64,000 nt of DNA. It comes from Podospora comata (taxonomy: Eukaryota; Ascomycota; Sordariomycetes; Sordariales; Podosporaceae). Each line of letters starts with the position of its first letter. Positions within the stretch are counted from its first letter, which is position 1. Where the stretch lies: NCBI GenBank assembly GCA_017354895.1, contig CP071498.1, forward strand, positions 2,046,001-2,110,000. Direction: 5' to 3'. Both the position numbers and the translations under genes were made by a program. Shown here one piece after another: positions 1 through 11,436 of this stretch. Below the pieces are notes generated by a model. The model was not told where the DNA came from. It made no database searches and worked only from the letters and a program-made list of their open reading frames with translations.

Positions 1-523
1 TGCCCTGGACCCCTTGATATTCTCTGGCAGCGGGTAGTGGACGACATCTGCCGAGCTCTGACGGTCGTGAACAAGCAGCGTCAGGTTGGAAGACTCTCCA
101 AGGTAGGCCACCCTGCCGGCCTCGGTGATGGGGGCCCGCGTAAACTTGGGCTTCATGACCAGATTCATATAGTTGGCCAAGGTGGCATTATCAAACTCCT
201 CCTTCTTCTGTTGCTCCTCGGTAGGGGCGGTCAAGGGGGTAGCTTCGTGGGTGTGATAGACAGCAGGAGGTCGGGTGCCACTGGGAAAAGTGCTGGACCC
301 GGGAGGAAGTGATGATGATCGATCGTCGACCTCGCCTCGTTCACTACAGCCGCCGCGTCAGCATCCAACTATCAGACCGAACAAGCATATAAACTTTGAG
401 CTATCAAGCACAGCACAGCAAGCGCACAGACGAGAACCCCGAGTGCCTGGGCGAACCCGTGGAGAGCGAGGGCCTGCCACGCTATTTGTCGCAAAGCAAA
501 TAGATCAGGAGACAAAAGATATG

Positions 524-560
<37 letters not shown>

Positions 561-1262
561 GTATCATTTACCTATCAGAATCCTTGGACTGGGCGATGCT
601 GCTAGCCACCTTTTTGCGCTTCGGGGTAGGGATGCGGCATTCGATCTGAAAGGCGACGCAGTTGGTACATGGCACGCCGAGGCTGGCGGCATCGCATCGA
701 ACCTGCAACACTTGACGTGAGCAAAACAATACGATAAGACGAGAGATGGCATGTTCGTACTTTGCGTGCGTGGCATGTCTGTTAGGAATGACTGGTCAGC
801 TTTCGAGGTCCCCAATGATAACCAACAGCTTAGGGGGAGGGGGGTACGGATGAGCCGAGGCACGAGATAGGCGAGGTATCGCGAATCGCCGAGGGGCACG
901 TCAGGCCGCGGGTTGTCACCAAAAGATAACCCACCAGCCAAGGCTGCTGAAATATGGGACGTGATATAACAGTAAACTACTCACCTCGCATGCTCTTGAG
1001 GCTCGTTGTCTGTTTCAATGGCAACAAGACAAAGTCAGCGCAAACCGTTCCACACCCTCAACTCCCCCGCATGGCGCAACGCCGCAGCGGCCGCACCGGG
1101 AACCCACCTCCTGAAGCTCAATCCACCGGCCGTGTTGGTTGTGGATGTCGTGCCTGCCGCTGACGGGGCGGCAGATGGCGATACCGACTGTTGCGGAGAT
1201 GTGGACGTTTGCTTGTTGGATGCCGGCGCGGGGGCTGCCGGAGGCGTTGAATCGATCTCCAT
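1..1262 (-). CDS. Zn(II)2Cys6 fungal transcription factor (3' end outside window)
   Basis: The 5' half of a binuclear-zinc-cluster regulator is present. The start ATG is at 1262 (MEIDSTPP), followed by a Ser/Thr/Ala/Pro-rich leader. Exons that join in phase are 1262-1108, 1009-985, 778-761 and 702-572; a further exon covers roughly 290-1, and its acceptor is not resolved. The joined exons read RASRACETCHARKVRCD and then GVPCTNCVAFQIEC, which supplies all six zinc-binding cysteines, followed by a basic PKRKK patch. The last exon reads EAGRVAYLGESSNLTLLV, a phrase found at the start of the fungal-specific regulatory domain in proteins often annotated as cutinase transcription factor 1-like. The zinc finger is split by an 18-nt microexon. 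The intron after it carries a TG microsatellite. It is a DNA-binding nuclear regulator; its targets cannot be told from this sequence. Confidence 0.85.
524..551. repeat. (GT)n microsatellite within the transcription-factor intron
   Basis: About 14 uninterrupted GT units lie inside the intron between the zinc-cluster exon and the next exon of the minus-strand regulator. On the coding strand this is a CA run near the middle of the intron. Confidence 0.9.
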
Positions 1263-2910
1263 CTTGACTGGACAAGGTTCGCTGGACGTCGGTCGGTGTA
1301 TACGGACGAGGCAAAGTATATCGCGTGCGTGTTTGAGACGGTGGGCTGTCGAGAGGAATCCGAACTGCGAGCGGTGGGATGAGTTAAGGTATGCTGTGCT
1401 TGGAAAATCCAGCGATCTAATTCGAGCCGGTGCTGTTGTTCGATGAGGCGAAGGTCTGGTCTGTATCCGGAGCTGCGTGGAATCTGGGAGACTAATTGGA
1501 ACCTCCTTGGCTAGCTAGCTATCTGCCTGCAGACATTGAAGGGCAATCTGATTGTAAAATGGCGAGAAATGGTGCTTCGAAGGTGAAATGAGGTGGTGAA
1601 AGACAAAGCACCAGCTTACCGAAGACACGGAAGCCCAGGAGATCCTAGAGGTCGTGCGATGATTGATGCTCGTTGCCCTTTGAGGGTTTGAGGGGGGGTG
1701 GGCCGAGAGCGAGATGGGGAAGAGCCTAAGAACGGTCGATCCACCGCTCACAGAGCAGCGCAGGTGCAGCCTGCCAGCGCCTTTAGTGCGAAACGGTTGT
1801 CTTGGCCAAGCGTGCAGCCACCGGGCTAGACAGGAATACCAAGAAACGCCCTTTTCTTGCGCGCCCCTCGAATTGACAGTTCGTCTCGTCGTGATGGATC
1901 GTGCTTGCTGGAGCGTTTGTGAGTGCTTGCATATAACGCAGGACCCCACTCAACTCAGCTGGGAACGGGAAGATGCGGATGCGGGACGGGGTTGCCTGGC
2001 ATGTGAGAGAGGGAGAATAGAAAGAGGGGGGAGCTGTTTCGTTTTCCAGAAATCCAGCAGAGGCAGCACCGATGAGTGTAACAACTTCTAGCCAACCGAG
2101 ATTTATCACGCGGCTTCTCCTCCCATTCAGGAAGTCATCACCGGCCCTACTGTACACCACAAATCCGGGGATTCTTGGCCTTGAAACTTCCACTTTGCGC
2201 TGCCCTTGTCCACACCTCTCCACTTCGCGCTGTGCACTTATCATGGAGTTGCCTGCCACAGACTTGACAAGCTGCGCACAATACGATCGACACATTCGCC
2301 GTTTCCGGATCGTTACTCTCAACGTCAGGTCACCACTCAGCCCATTGGATTTCCCGCGCATCCCGGTGATCCAATTATGTACTGCTGCGGTGGACAGCTT
2401 CCAAAGCAGCGGACATCGCCAATGACCGCCAGGCGGGGGGGGATGGGTGCTCCATCAGCAGTAAGTATCCAGTGTGGCAAGCAGTAGTCATAAACGTTGT
2501 CCTTTGTTGATTTGTAAGAGGATTGCCAAAGTTTATCCTTCAACTATAAGGTAAAACGACTCATAAAATAACTGACAGTCAACTGATCTTTTTCCTAAGC
2601 TAGGAAAACGAACTCCTCGTTGATGTTTCACTACAACCAACCACTCATCTAACATCACCAATTAGAGAATCATGCACCTTGAGCAGTCCGTTCTGCATAT
2701 ACTCACCAACCTATGTAAAACCCCCTTTTCTACACCAACTGCAACTAGCACCTCCAAGTGCCCCCGAAACACAACCCAGCAGATTGGCACACCGAAACAA
2801 GGCCAATTTTTGTTTAAACTAATAGCCAAGCTTTAACAAACTCGTCCCTTTCCTCCTCTCCCAGGTAGGTTCTAGCCCACGAACGGGTATCATCCCCGAT
2901 AGGTGGTTTG

Positions 2911-2957
<47 letters not shown>

Positions 2958-3425
2958 CACACCCACCCGGGAGAGAGGTTTGGCACCACGACCGGTCCCC
3001 ATCCTCTTTGGTGTTAGATTGCCTTGTGCCTGTCACATGCTTCCGGACTTCCCCTCTGACTTTTTTTCCTGAGAGAAAAAGACCTGGGGTAAGAAATCGG
3101 TCATGAGGGGAAGGAAGAAGAAAGGTCTCCCCCGCACAGAGTCCATAGGGCTGGACTAAGGAGTAAACGGCCAGGAACCTACCTTTGTTGTTAGCTCGTG
3201 ATTTTTGTGCATAGGTATGGGATTTCAGACGAATATTGATATTCTACCTGGCATTTGAGATGGCACATGTAACCCCGAGTTTCCTGAGCCAGATGCAATA
3301 CACCAACAGATGATTCTCTACTAACGCTAAACACCTGTTCAAACTCCCCGCCCCTGATTACATGACTTCCACTCACCAACACCCCCCTTCCCCCCCTTAC
3401 CATCCCAACCACTCCCACCCCTAAC
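1263..3425. other. intergenic region, promoter of the Zn2Cys6 gene and 3' flank of the CAP gene
   Basis: I see no convincing gene in this 2.2 kb. Open frames of up to 192 codons exist on both strands, but they lack recognisable domains or coding-type composition. The left part should hold the promoter and leader of the minus-strand regulator. The only striking element is a CA microsatellite near 2912. Confidence 0.6.
2912..2962. repeat. (CA)n microsatellite
   Basis: About 25 CA units, broken once by a G at 2951, lie in the intergenic space between the regulator and the cyclase-associated protein gene. Confidence 0.95.
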
Positions 3426-5234
3426 CTAGCCAGCATGACTAACAATCTCGTTCACCATCTCCCCTTTCTCCTCATCATAATACGAACAAATCTGATTCGG
3501 CAGCGGCAGCTCCTTGTAGTCATCATCCTCCCCAATCACATTCACATTCACCCCCGTGCTCTTGCTCGTGAAAACCCTCGTGCTCTTGCTCTCCTTACTA
3601 AAGTAAATCTGCGCACCATCCACCTGATCCAACAGCACCGTCGGAATCTTCCCCATGACCTGCAGCGCCAAGTTCTGCGACTTGACCGCGTCAATGGTGG
3701 AGACCAAATCATCCACAACAAGAGACAATCTCGTCGTGTTTTCAATCGTGACAGCGTTCGCCTTGCCCTTGAGGACGATGGTGGTTTTGGTGCACTTGGA
3801 GATGAGGAGGGAGTGGCTCATTTCGACTTCAATCTCGATGGGTTCGTCTTGGCTGTCGTAGTTTTCCTGGAAGAAAGTCATTAGCTTGGTTTGCGATAAA
3901 ACCAAGACCGCCAGCACCTACAATGGTCCACTTGTTCCCTTCAAGCACCTTCTTGGGCGGCTTCTTAACCCGCATGCTCTCCGGCTTGGGCTTCTTCCCC
4001 GGAGCCGGGCTCTTCCCGCGAGCAGAAGAGCCCTCAGACGACACCACCGAGCTCGCACGGAGCGACGGGTTCTTATGCGTCATCTCAGACTTGTCGACCT
4101 TCCTAAGACCCTTGGTCACCGCCTCGCCCTGGTTCAACTCCGAGAAAACAGCGCCAAACCCTCCGGCCGGAGCAGGCTCCGCCTTTTGCTCGTTAATCCT
4201 AAGAACCGGTGGAGGACCGGGAGGGGGGGGAGGGGGGGGAGGAGGAGGGGCACCACCCGCTGGTGGCGCCGGAGCCGCAGGAGCACCAGCAGAAGGAGCA
4301 TTTTCCAGAGCCTTTGCCACCTCGGAGGCATGCTGACCGTTGGGATTCCACGTGAGTCCATCAGGGAATCTGTCCTTGACGTATTCGATCAGTGCGGGAA
4401 AGATGTTGTAATAGGCCTTGATCCATTCAAGGTGCTTCGCATCGCCACTATTCACCGTTAGATCCTACCATCCACCAACCACGCAGTCCACCAGCCAATC
4501 TCACCTCTCCTTATTAGCCGTGATGACCTTGTTTCCAAAGAACTGCGCCGAGTCCCTAGCCTCCTGAACGTGCTTGTACGGCTTGGTGGGAATGGTAGGC
4601 CAGGCCAGCACAATGATGCTGTCGGCAACAGCCGAGACATGATTGAAGAAAGGATCCGACCTATGTGCCTTGTCCTTGATGGCATTGACGGCCTTGATAA
4701 CGTCGGCAATCGGCTCAATCAACTTCTGGTACACAGGGGCATCTGCACCCTTAAGGTCGGGTCGCTTGGATTTGGTCGAAAGGTGGATGAACTTGGAGAT
4801 CTCCGTGTACCCCTTCAGGGCCAGCCTGGCCTGCTCGGCGACAGGGCCACCAATCTCCTCGCTGAGTTTCACCCATTTCTCGACATGGTTGGCGATGAAT
4901 GCGTTGAAATCTTCCACTTGCTCGGGGAGCTCTTCTTTCACAGGCGCAGCGGGCTTCGGGGCTGGTGGCGGCGGAGGAGGGGGTGCGAGGGCTCTGATCA
5001 AGGGAGCAGGGGTGGAACTCTGGGGAGTGGTGGTGGACGATGGGCCCTGGGGTGTCTGGGCGGCGGCGGATTCGAGATCGATTGCTGACTGCGCGATGTC
5101 CTCCAGGCGCGAAGTTGCGGCTTCCAGTCTGCGCAACAACACCGTTAGGGGGGGTTCAATCGCTGGAGGCCGGCGTGGGTGGCATACCTCTTGATAAGAG
5201 TCGTAAAGTTATGCATGGTGCTATGGGTCGCCAT
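3426..5234 (-). CDS. srv2: adenylyl cyclase-associated protein (CAP/Srv2)
   Basis: Actin-recycling and Ras/cAMP-linked protein of the cytoplasm. Exons 5234-5188, 5128-4505, 4447-3922 and 3866-3426 join in phase to 545 aa, close to the usual CAP length. The N-terminus carries the heptad-like cyclase-binding helix (KRLEAATSRLEDIAQ). It is followed by a short proline run, the helical folded domain (residues about 70-270), a second polyproline/WH2-type region, and a C-terminal beta-helix CARP domain beginning near GNKWTIENYD. Intron 3 uses a GTAGGT donor; the second intron ends CTAACGGTGAATAG, so its branch site sits 9 nt from the acceptor. The first ATG (5234) is preferred; a second in-frame ATG follows six codons later. 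In its 5' leader are TTG and GA repeats. The CARP domain binds actin monomers and, in yeast, CAP couples adenylyl cyclase to Ras. Confidence 0.95.
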
Positions 5235-5288
5235 GGTGGGCGACAGGTGTGTGCCTAAGCAAAGGAGATGATGCGTACAAGTGTTTTG

Positions 5289-5290
5289 TT

Positions 5291-5333
<43 letters not shown>
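5289..5333. repeat. (TTG)n microsatellite in the CAP gene 5' flank
   Basis: About 15 TTG/TGT units lie 55-100 nt upstream of the CAP start codon. On the transcribed strand this is a CAA run and so probably falls in the promoter or 5' untranslated region. Confidence 0.95.
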
Positions 5334-5343
5334 AGGTAAATTG

Positions 5344-5345
<2 letters not shown>

Positions 5346-5410
<65 letters not shown>

Positions 5411-5418
5411 GAGAGAGA
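5346..5418. repeat. (GA)n microsatellite in the CAP gene 5' flank
   Basis: About 36 GA units, interrupted by a single C at 5403, follow the TTG run. On the CAP-coding strand it is a long CT tract. Pyrimidine tracts like this are common in fungal promoters. Confidence 0.95.
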
Positions 5419-5776
5419 AGTGATAAGTGTACTTACAACAAGCAGGTTCCAGGTTGTTGGGGGCGTTCGTAACTGAGCTGCCTCATCCTTGTGTCAAGCT
5501 AAGCTCCTGGCTCCAAGGGGAGGTGGGGTTGCTTGAAGCTCCACCCGCCATGTCCAATGATATCCATGTGTTTCTTACAGCCTCGTCGTTGCAAAGACAC
5601 CGCACTATGTCGGCTTAAAGGATCAAAACTTCTGCCTATGTCAGGATCATGATATATGTATTCTTTTATGTCACCTCCCTACCCAATACCTCGCTATATA
5701 GGTACTACCCATCATTTTATATATACCTTCCTTTTTAGTATCCACATGACACCTCCCACATTCCACATACTCCCCA

Positions 5777-8700
5777 TCATATCCTCCCGTCAGCCTTCCC
5801 ATCGCCCACCACCCCATTTTTCTTCTCCCCATTTTCAACAACCTTCTCCTCCCTCTCAACCTCCACCCCCGAGATAAACACCCCGCTAACCGGCTCCAAA
5901 GCCGCCACAAACACACACAACAAGCTCGCAATCACAAAGTGGCTGATCGTGCTCCCAATCTCAAGCCACGACCCTTCATCCTTGACCACCCAAAAGAAAT
6001 AGAGCGTCAACACGTCACTGACCGCCATAACCGTCATAAACAGCGCCGAGGGCGCCACCCCCAGCCTCTTGTTCAGAATCCCAAGATTGGCCGAAATCAG
6101 AGCAAATGGAATCATCAACTTCAAGATCAACAGAGCGCCTTGCGAAAAGGGGTCAAAGATGGGAATGAGCCGCAGCACCGACTCGAGAGAGAAGGAAGAG
6201 ACAGAGGCGACGTTTCCGGTGGAGAAGAACGCTGACTGGATGAGCACCAGGAAGAACAGCGAGGTGCGGAGGTCGGGAAGAGTCAGAGGGCGGTGGTCGA
6301 TGCCCTCGGGAGATGGTGGTGGAGGGGGCGAAGCGCGGTAGATGGCGTGCTCGAGTCTCACCCAGCTGACCAGCACCGCAGAGAAAGCCACGTAGAAGAG
6401 GCCTTCATACGAGATGGTCAAGATGACAAAGGTCGGGGCGCAGGTGAGGAAGATGATGAGCAGGCGATGGAGGTAGTGCGTGTTCGACTCGTTGCTGGGT
6501 ACAAGCTTATAGGCCAGAGGCATCAGAAGAGACAGCACAAGGACAACCCAGCCTACGATTTGGTTGCCTCGAGGAAGGCCTTGTTTGGCCTGCAGCGAGA
6601 GTGCGCTGGAGCGCGTGACAACCATGGCCAAGGCTGTGAGGCCAATTTGGACGCCCACAAGGGTGCGGGAGAAGTGATTTTGCGTAGGCGAGGCTTGTTT
6701 GGTAGGGCGGGAAAAGTCAGCGAGGATATAGTCTTCAAACATCAGATAAACAAGGCCGATAAGAACCATAATACCGCCACCGCCAACACTGGTGAAGGGT
6801 CAGTATCGCTCAAGAAGTGGCTGGAGGGAGGGATACGAACATTTGATTAACATCCTCGGTCTTCATGGCCGGGAGTAATGTGAATGTGCTCATGGCCAGG
6901 CATGAGAGGAACCATGTGGCGGACAGAGCAGCATGCTCTCGCAGGAAAGAAAATCCATAGGCGATAGGCCAGAAAGCGCCAATTGCATAGAGACCAGTCA
7001 AGATCTCACGGTGAATGTATCCCAGCGCCTATATGAGTTAGCATCAGGATGATTTGGGTGAGGGAAGACCGAGAAACACACCAGTGATACGATGATTGCA
7101 ATGTAAATTGCCGTGTTGAACAAAAGCGAAACAACACTTGCGCCCGACTTTACGTGGCCGAACAGTTGCTTGCCGCCCACTGCAATACTTTCCCGTCGAG
7201 CATAGACTCCCTCCCAGAAGAATACTGGGAAGAAAGCATAGAGATAGTAGGTAGGGGGCGACTTGGAGATGACGAAGGAGGCGTAAAGAGCAACCAGGAT
7301 AGACGAGGCGACAACAGTGCCACCCAGTGTTCTGGAAGGCTTCACCTTTCCGTGCACGACATGCAAATCAATGACAGTCGTCAGAGCATATGCCATCCAG
7401 CCAAAGTACCCGATGGTGATCAAAGCTCGCAAGAACAGCCAGTCATATCTCTGGAGGTATTTGAGACCACCGAGCCCGATTTTCATCAGGGCGGCAGATT
7501 CCTCAATCGCCTCCTCATAACTTCCACTCCGGATAAGCTTCTTGACGTCAGCAACGCGACGTTCAGCCGTAAGACCGTTCTCGCTCAGCGGCTTATAAGG
7601 TCTGTACCTGAGCTCGGTAGCCATTTTCTGTTCCTCCTTGACGCGATACTGCTCCAGGACACACTGAGCATTAACAAGCGATGCCTTGGCCTTTTCTTTC
7701 AAGTCGGCCGCAAGGAAAGGTAACGGCAACTCGCCCACCGAGTTTGCGGGAAACTCGACCCCAATAAGATAAGCCATGAGCGCAGCAACGTCCGCCTGCG
7801 CAACATCGTGCCTCCTGACGTGGTCGAGATTCCAGTCCGAAGAGTACTCGTCATGTCCAGGGGCCACCCCTCCAGGGTACAGCTCAGGCTTGGCAACCCC
7901 TGAGCCCCAAGAAATCAAGGGAGTTCGCGTGTTGTCCGGATGGCCGTCGCCGTGGCTTCCCCAGTCACTCATACCATGGTCGGCCGTGAACACAAATGCC
8001 GTCCTGTCGTCGCGATAGAAATCTTCGATCAACTCGGTAATTTCCTTTACGCCTTGGTCCACCACCTTGATATTATTCAGGTACTCCTTGGAATACGGAC
8101 GGTGGAAGTGACCGGTGGTATCCAATCCCAAAAGATGCAGGAAGAAGACAATCCTGTCTTGTCGCAGCGCATCACCGAGCGTCTTGTTCGTCTTGGCCTC
8201 GGCGAACAGCTCCTTAACATGGTCGAATACCCAAAGATCCAAAACAAGAGCATCGCTCGAAAAGTCCTCCATTTCCTGGCCGTACATGTAAGCATCAACC
8301 CTCCCAGGAACAGCACCGTGCTCAAACATTGGCAAAATATCGGGACTACCCCAACTCCAAGTATGTCTGCTGCGGTTGAACACGCTGTCAAAGTTGACCG
8401 GGTTCATCTTCCAGCCGGTGGTGACAGCCGAGACATCTTCGTAGAGACCTGCAATAAGCGCAACATGGCCTGGTCTGGATTCGGTAGGAACGCGTGTGTG
8501 GGAAACACCAAACGTGCCTTTCTCGAGGATCTTGGATCGCAGAAAAGGGGCCAGGGGTCTTGGCACAAGGTCGTTGTCGGATTTCGGGTAGGGCTCGGGG
8601 TGGGACTGAAATGCTTTGTCGGCGCGCAATCCGTCTCCTAGAAAGTACACATTGTGTAAGTTGAGAGACTTGACAAGAAAAGGGGCCAGTCGAGTGTACG

Positions 8701-8881
8701 TACCCACAAACAAAACTAGACGATCCGCAGGTGCTCGCTGTGATGGTGGCCTTTCGACTTCGAACAGGCGCATTCCCGAGACGATGGGACTAACGAAGTA
8801 AATGTCGAAAATAGAGTAAATGTAGGCAAGGTGAAAAATGACGGCAATTGCTAAAAACCGAAACCGTGGAAACGAAGCCAT
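5777..8881 (-). CDS. mcd4: GPI ethanolamine phosphate transferase 1 (MCD4)
   Basis: Multi-pass ER membrane enzyme that adds phosphoethanolamine to the first mannose of GPI-anchor precursors. Exons 8881-8704, 8637-7082, 7028-6841 and 6788-5777 join to 977 aa, the normal size. After an N-terminal membrane anchor comes a lumenal alkaline-phosphatase-like domain with the metal and active-site motifs DGLRADK, ESRPGHVA, GHFHRPYSKEY and FTADHGMSDWGSHGDG. The C-terminal half has many hydrophobic helices. I chose the ATG at 8881 (MASFPRFRF) because family members begin just before this hydrophobic segment; an open extension upstream lacks similarity. The first intron (66 nt) is in frame and stop-free and interrupts the segment before DGLRADK; it must be removed to give the family sequence FVGDGLRADK. 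Divergent from the polymerase delta subunit gene. Confidence 0.97.
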
Positions 8882-9422
8882 ACTGGTACACGGTGGTGGC
8901 CGGGTGCGCCGACCTCGAAAGATGCAAGCTCTTGTAAATTGTTGCAACAAGAGTCGCGAAGCAAAAGAAGGATTAGATCAAAGTGGGCAAAACAATTGAG
9001 TACTGGCGCAACATGGCGCAACAGCAACAACAACAACAGTCAAAACAGGCGCGATGGAATATGTTGGAGGGGAAAAAATGGGTTCACGGTGGAGGACACT
9101 CAACGGTGAACCGTGATGGCTGAAGTCCCCAGGATCAGGTAAGCTTTTGGTGGTGGGTACACCAAACGTTTTCTCGCGCCTCGTTGCATCGGACCGGCTG
9201 TCATCTGGACAGGGGTCTTTCAGGGGCTGCAGGCCAGTCAACTGTGGGCAGTGGCTTTATAGTGAGTGGATAACGTGACTTCGCGGCACCACTTTACGCT
9301 TTCCACAGGAGCAAAAGTCGCGACTTGACGCGTTCCCGTCCGGCACTTCATTCACTCCCATCCAACTGCCTCGCCCTTGGATTCATCAGTTTGAATGAAA
9401 ACAATCACACCAGTCAATCATC
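8882..9422. promoter_or_regulatory. shared divergent promoter, mcd4 / DNA polymerase delta subunit 3
   Basis: This 541-nt spacer separates two start codons transcribed outward. It holds a short CAA-rich run at about 9015-9040 and a perfect ACGCGT box at 9328-9333 near the replication gene. No open frame in it looks coding. Confidence 0.6.
9328..9333. promoter_or_regulatory. MluI cell-cycle box (MCB, ACGCGT)
   Basis: A perfect ACGCGT palindrome lies 90 nt before the ATG of the polymerase delta subunit gene. In yeasts the MBF complex binds this motif to drive G1/S expression of replication genes. The role here is inferred from the motif and position; a 6-mer can occur by chance. Confidence 0.5.
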
Positions 9423-10944
9423 ATGGACACATATCTCAAATATCTGTCTGAGACCGTTCTCGCGGAGGAAAAGGTGGTATGTACAGGGCATTTCCGGGCT
9501 GTTATGTCATTTGACACTTGCTAACATGGTCAGGTCGATTATGTTCTGTTGAGCCAGACTCTCCAAGTGCCGGTCAACATTGCCAAGCAGTACGTTTCCC
9601 ACTCAAGGTTCATTCAGAAAGACTCTACTGATTTGTTGCGACAGGATGCTCTATGAGTTTCACCGGACTCAAAATGCGAAGCGCCCTGGAAGTGTACATG
9701 CCACTTATCTCATCTATGGAGTGAAGTACAACACCAATTCTCAGAATGGAGGAGACGAGGACATGCCCGATGCGGACTCGGTGACCGACGTTGTTCCTGT
9801 CTACCATCTTCACCTGGTCACAGAGGAGAAGCTCAGAGGTGAGTTTCCAAGCTCCAGCCCGGTGTTACATTCAAGGGCATGTGCTTATTGTCTGTAAGAT
9901 GTTCTGGCGGAATATGAAGAGGTTGCGACAATTCACGTCTACAGCGTCTCTCCACAACCCGTCAAGGTTTGTTGCTGATTCATCGATGCTCCGAACCACG
10001 ACCAAGCTGACACTCTTCTCAGGACATGGCCTTGCTGGCAGATCTCGCGCAAGAGGTCCGCAAAAGTGACAAACAGGTCCCAGTCAGCATAACCAACCCC
10101 AATGTGCGCACTAGGGAGCGAAAGGGCCTTGGTCCCAAAGCCGCCACTGCTGCCACGGCTGCTGTCAAGCAACAACCAAAAACCACTTCAACGGTCAAGG
10201 AGGAACCCAAGGTCGCTGTGGAAACCAAGCCAGCTGTAAAGACCGAGAAACCTGCAGGGGCCGCAACTTCAGCCCCGGCCAAGAAGCCTGCACCTGCCAA
10301 GAGCTCTGGTATCATGGCTGCCTTTTCCAAGGCGGCAGCACTGCCCAAGAAAAATCAATCATCAAAGCCGGCGTCACCAACTGTCACGGAGACGAACACG
10401 CCGGCACTGTCTGACGAAGATGACGACGAAGAGGAGATGCCCCAGCCAAAGGCCCGTCCCAAGCCCGGATCCAAGACCAAGAAACAGAGGGAGGAGGATT
10501 TGCGGCGCATGATGGAAGAGGACGATAACGAGGAGGCGCCGGCTTCAGAGAGAGCTGAGTCTCCCGAAGAGCCTGAGCCTGAGCCGATGGAAGCAGAGGA
10601 AGAGGCGCCAGAACCTGTCGAGGAAGAGAAGGAGGTTGTTGAAACAACGAGCAACGGGCGCCGGCGTGGTAAGAGAAGAGTGATGCGGAAGAAGCAGATT
10701 ATGGATGAGCAAGGATACCTTGGTAAGTTCCTACGATCAGTTCTCAAATATCACGAGACTAACCTTCTGCCCAGTTACCATCCAAGAACCTGGGTGGGAG
10801 TCTTTCTCGGAAGATGAAGCTCCTCCGCCGCCCAAGGTCGTCAAGACCACCAGCTCTGCTTCTTCAACCCAGGGTTCCAAAGCGAAGAAGCCGGCGGCCA
10901 AAGGTCAAGGCAGCATTATGTCTTTCTTTTCCAAGAAGGCTTGA
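9423..10944 (+). CDS. cdc27: DNA polymerase delta subunit 3 (Cdc27/POLD3/Pol32)
   Basis: Accessory subunit of the replicative polymerase delta, nuclear. Exons 9423-9476, 9534-9589, 9645-9838, 9899-9966, 10023-10722 and 10775-10944 join in phase to 413 aa. The N-terminal part (MDTYLKYLSETVLAEEKVV to about residue 125) is the winged-helix region that contacts the B subunit. The middle is lysine-, proline- and acid-rich and disordered. The C-terminus ends QGSIMSFFSKKA, a textbook PCNA-interacting PIP box, which in this family tethers the polymerase to the clamp. All five introns are short with regular donors. An ACGCGT box upstream fits S-phase expression. Divergent from mcd4. Confidence 0.95.
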
Positions 10945-11436
10945 ATGTGTTTCTAGTAGATGTAACCACGCTTGTCTTAAAAGACGACCAAATGATTTAA
11001 TATTCATGTGCATGAACCATACAAATTGACACATGAGATCTCATGTTCAGATGTCGGAAGTGAAGGCTGCATGGGTTCCTGGCTCCGACGATGGTCAGGG
11101 GCTCTTCCCCGCATTTGCCGGGATTCCTAGCTCGCCAAGCCTAGGGCTGCAGGAGAGCTTCCAAGGCTGTTTGTTATCTTATCCGGTGTCAGCACAACGT
11201 TAACTTCCTCCAAGGAATGGTCTCCAAGTCTTGTGCCCGCTGCTCAATTGACACTTTGACAACAACCCTCCGAGTAATTTCCATATCGGAGGTCATCTTT
11301 TTGCCTTCTCGTTCTTATAAAAGCATGTGGAATGTGTTATGATGCGTTGCGATTGTCCCTGAGCCAGCCCGTCATCGGTTTCACCCCACCATAAACCCCG
11401 ATTGTTCACAGAAGCGCAAGAGTGCGCGCGGCAACG
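10945..11436. other. intergenic, 3' flank of cdc27 and promoter of the GH125 gene
   Basis: About 490 nt without a coding frame that I can support. It should contain the polymerase subunit 3' UTR and the promoter of the downstream mannosidase; no distinct motif stood out. Confidence 0.5.

Noticed and set aside
1783-2361. 192-codon minus-strand frame upstream of the transcription factor
   Set aside because: No recognisable domain, no coding-type composition, overlapped by similar-sized frames on the other strand.
5281-5472. 63-codon frame made of poly-Val and Arg-Glu
   Set aside because: Pure translation of the TTG and GA microsatellites.
8882-8950. N-terminal extension of MCD4 upstream of 8881
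   Set aside because: The frame is open but begins with a non-family sequence; known relatives start at the hydrophobic anchor.
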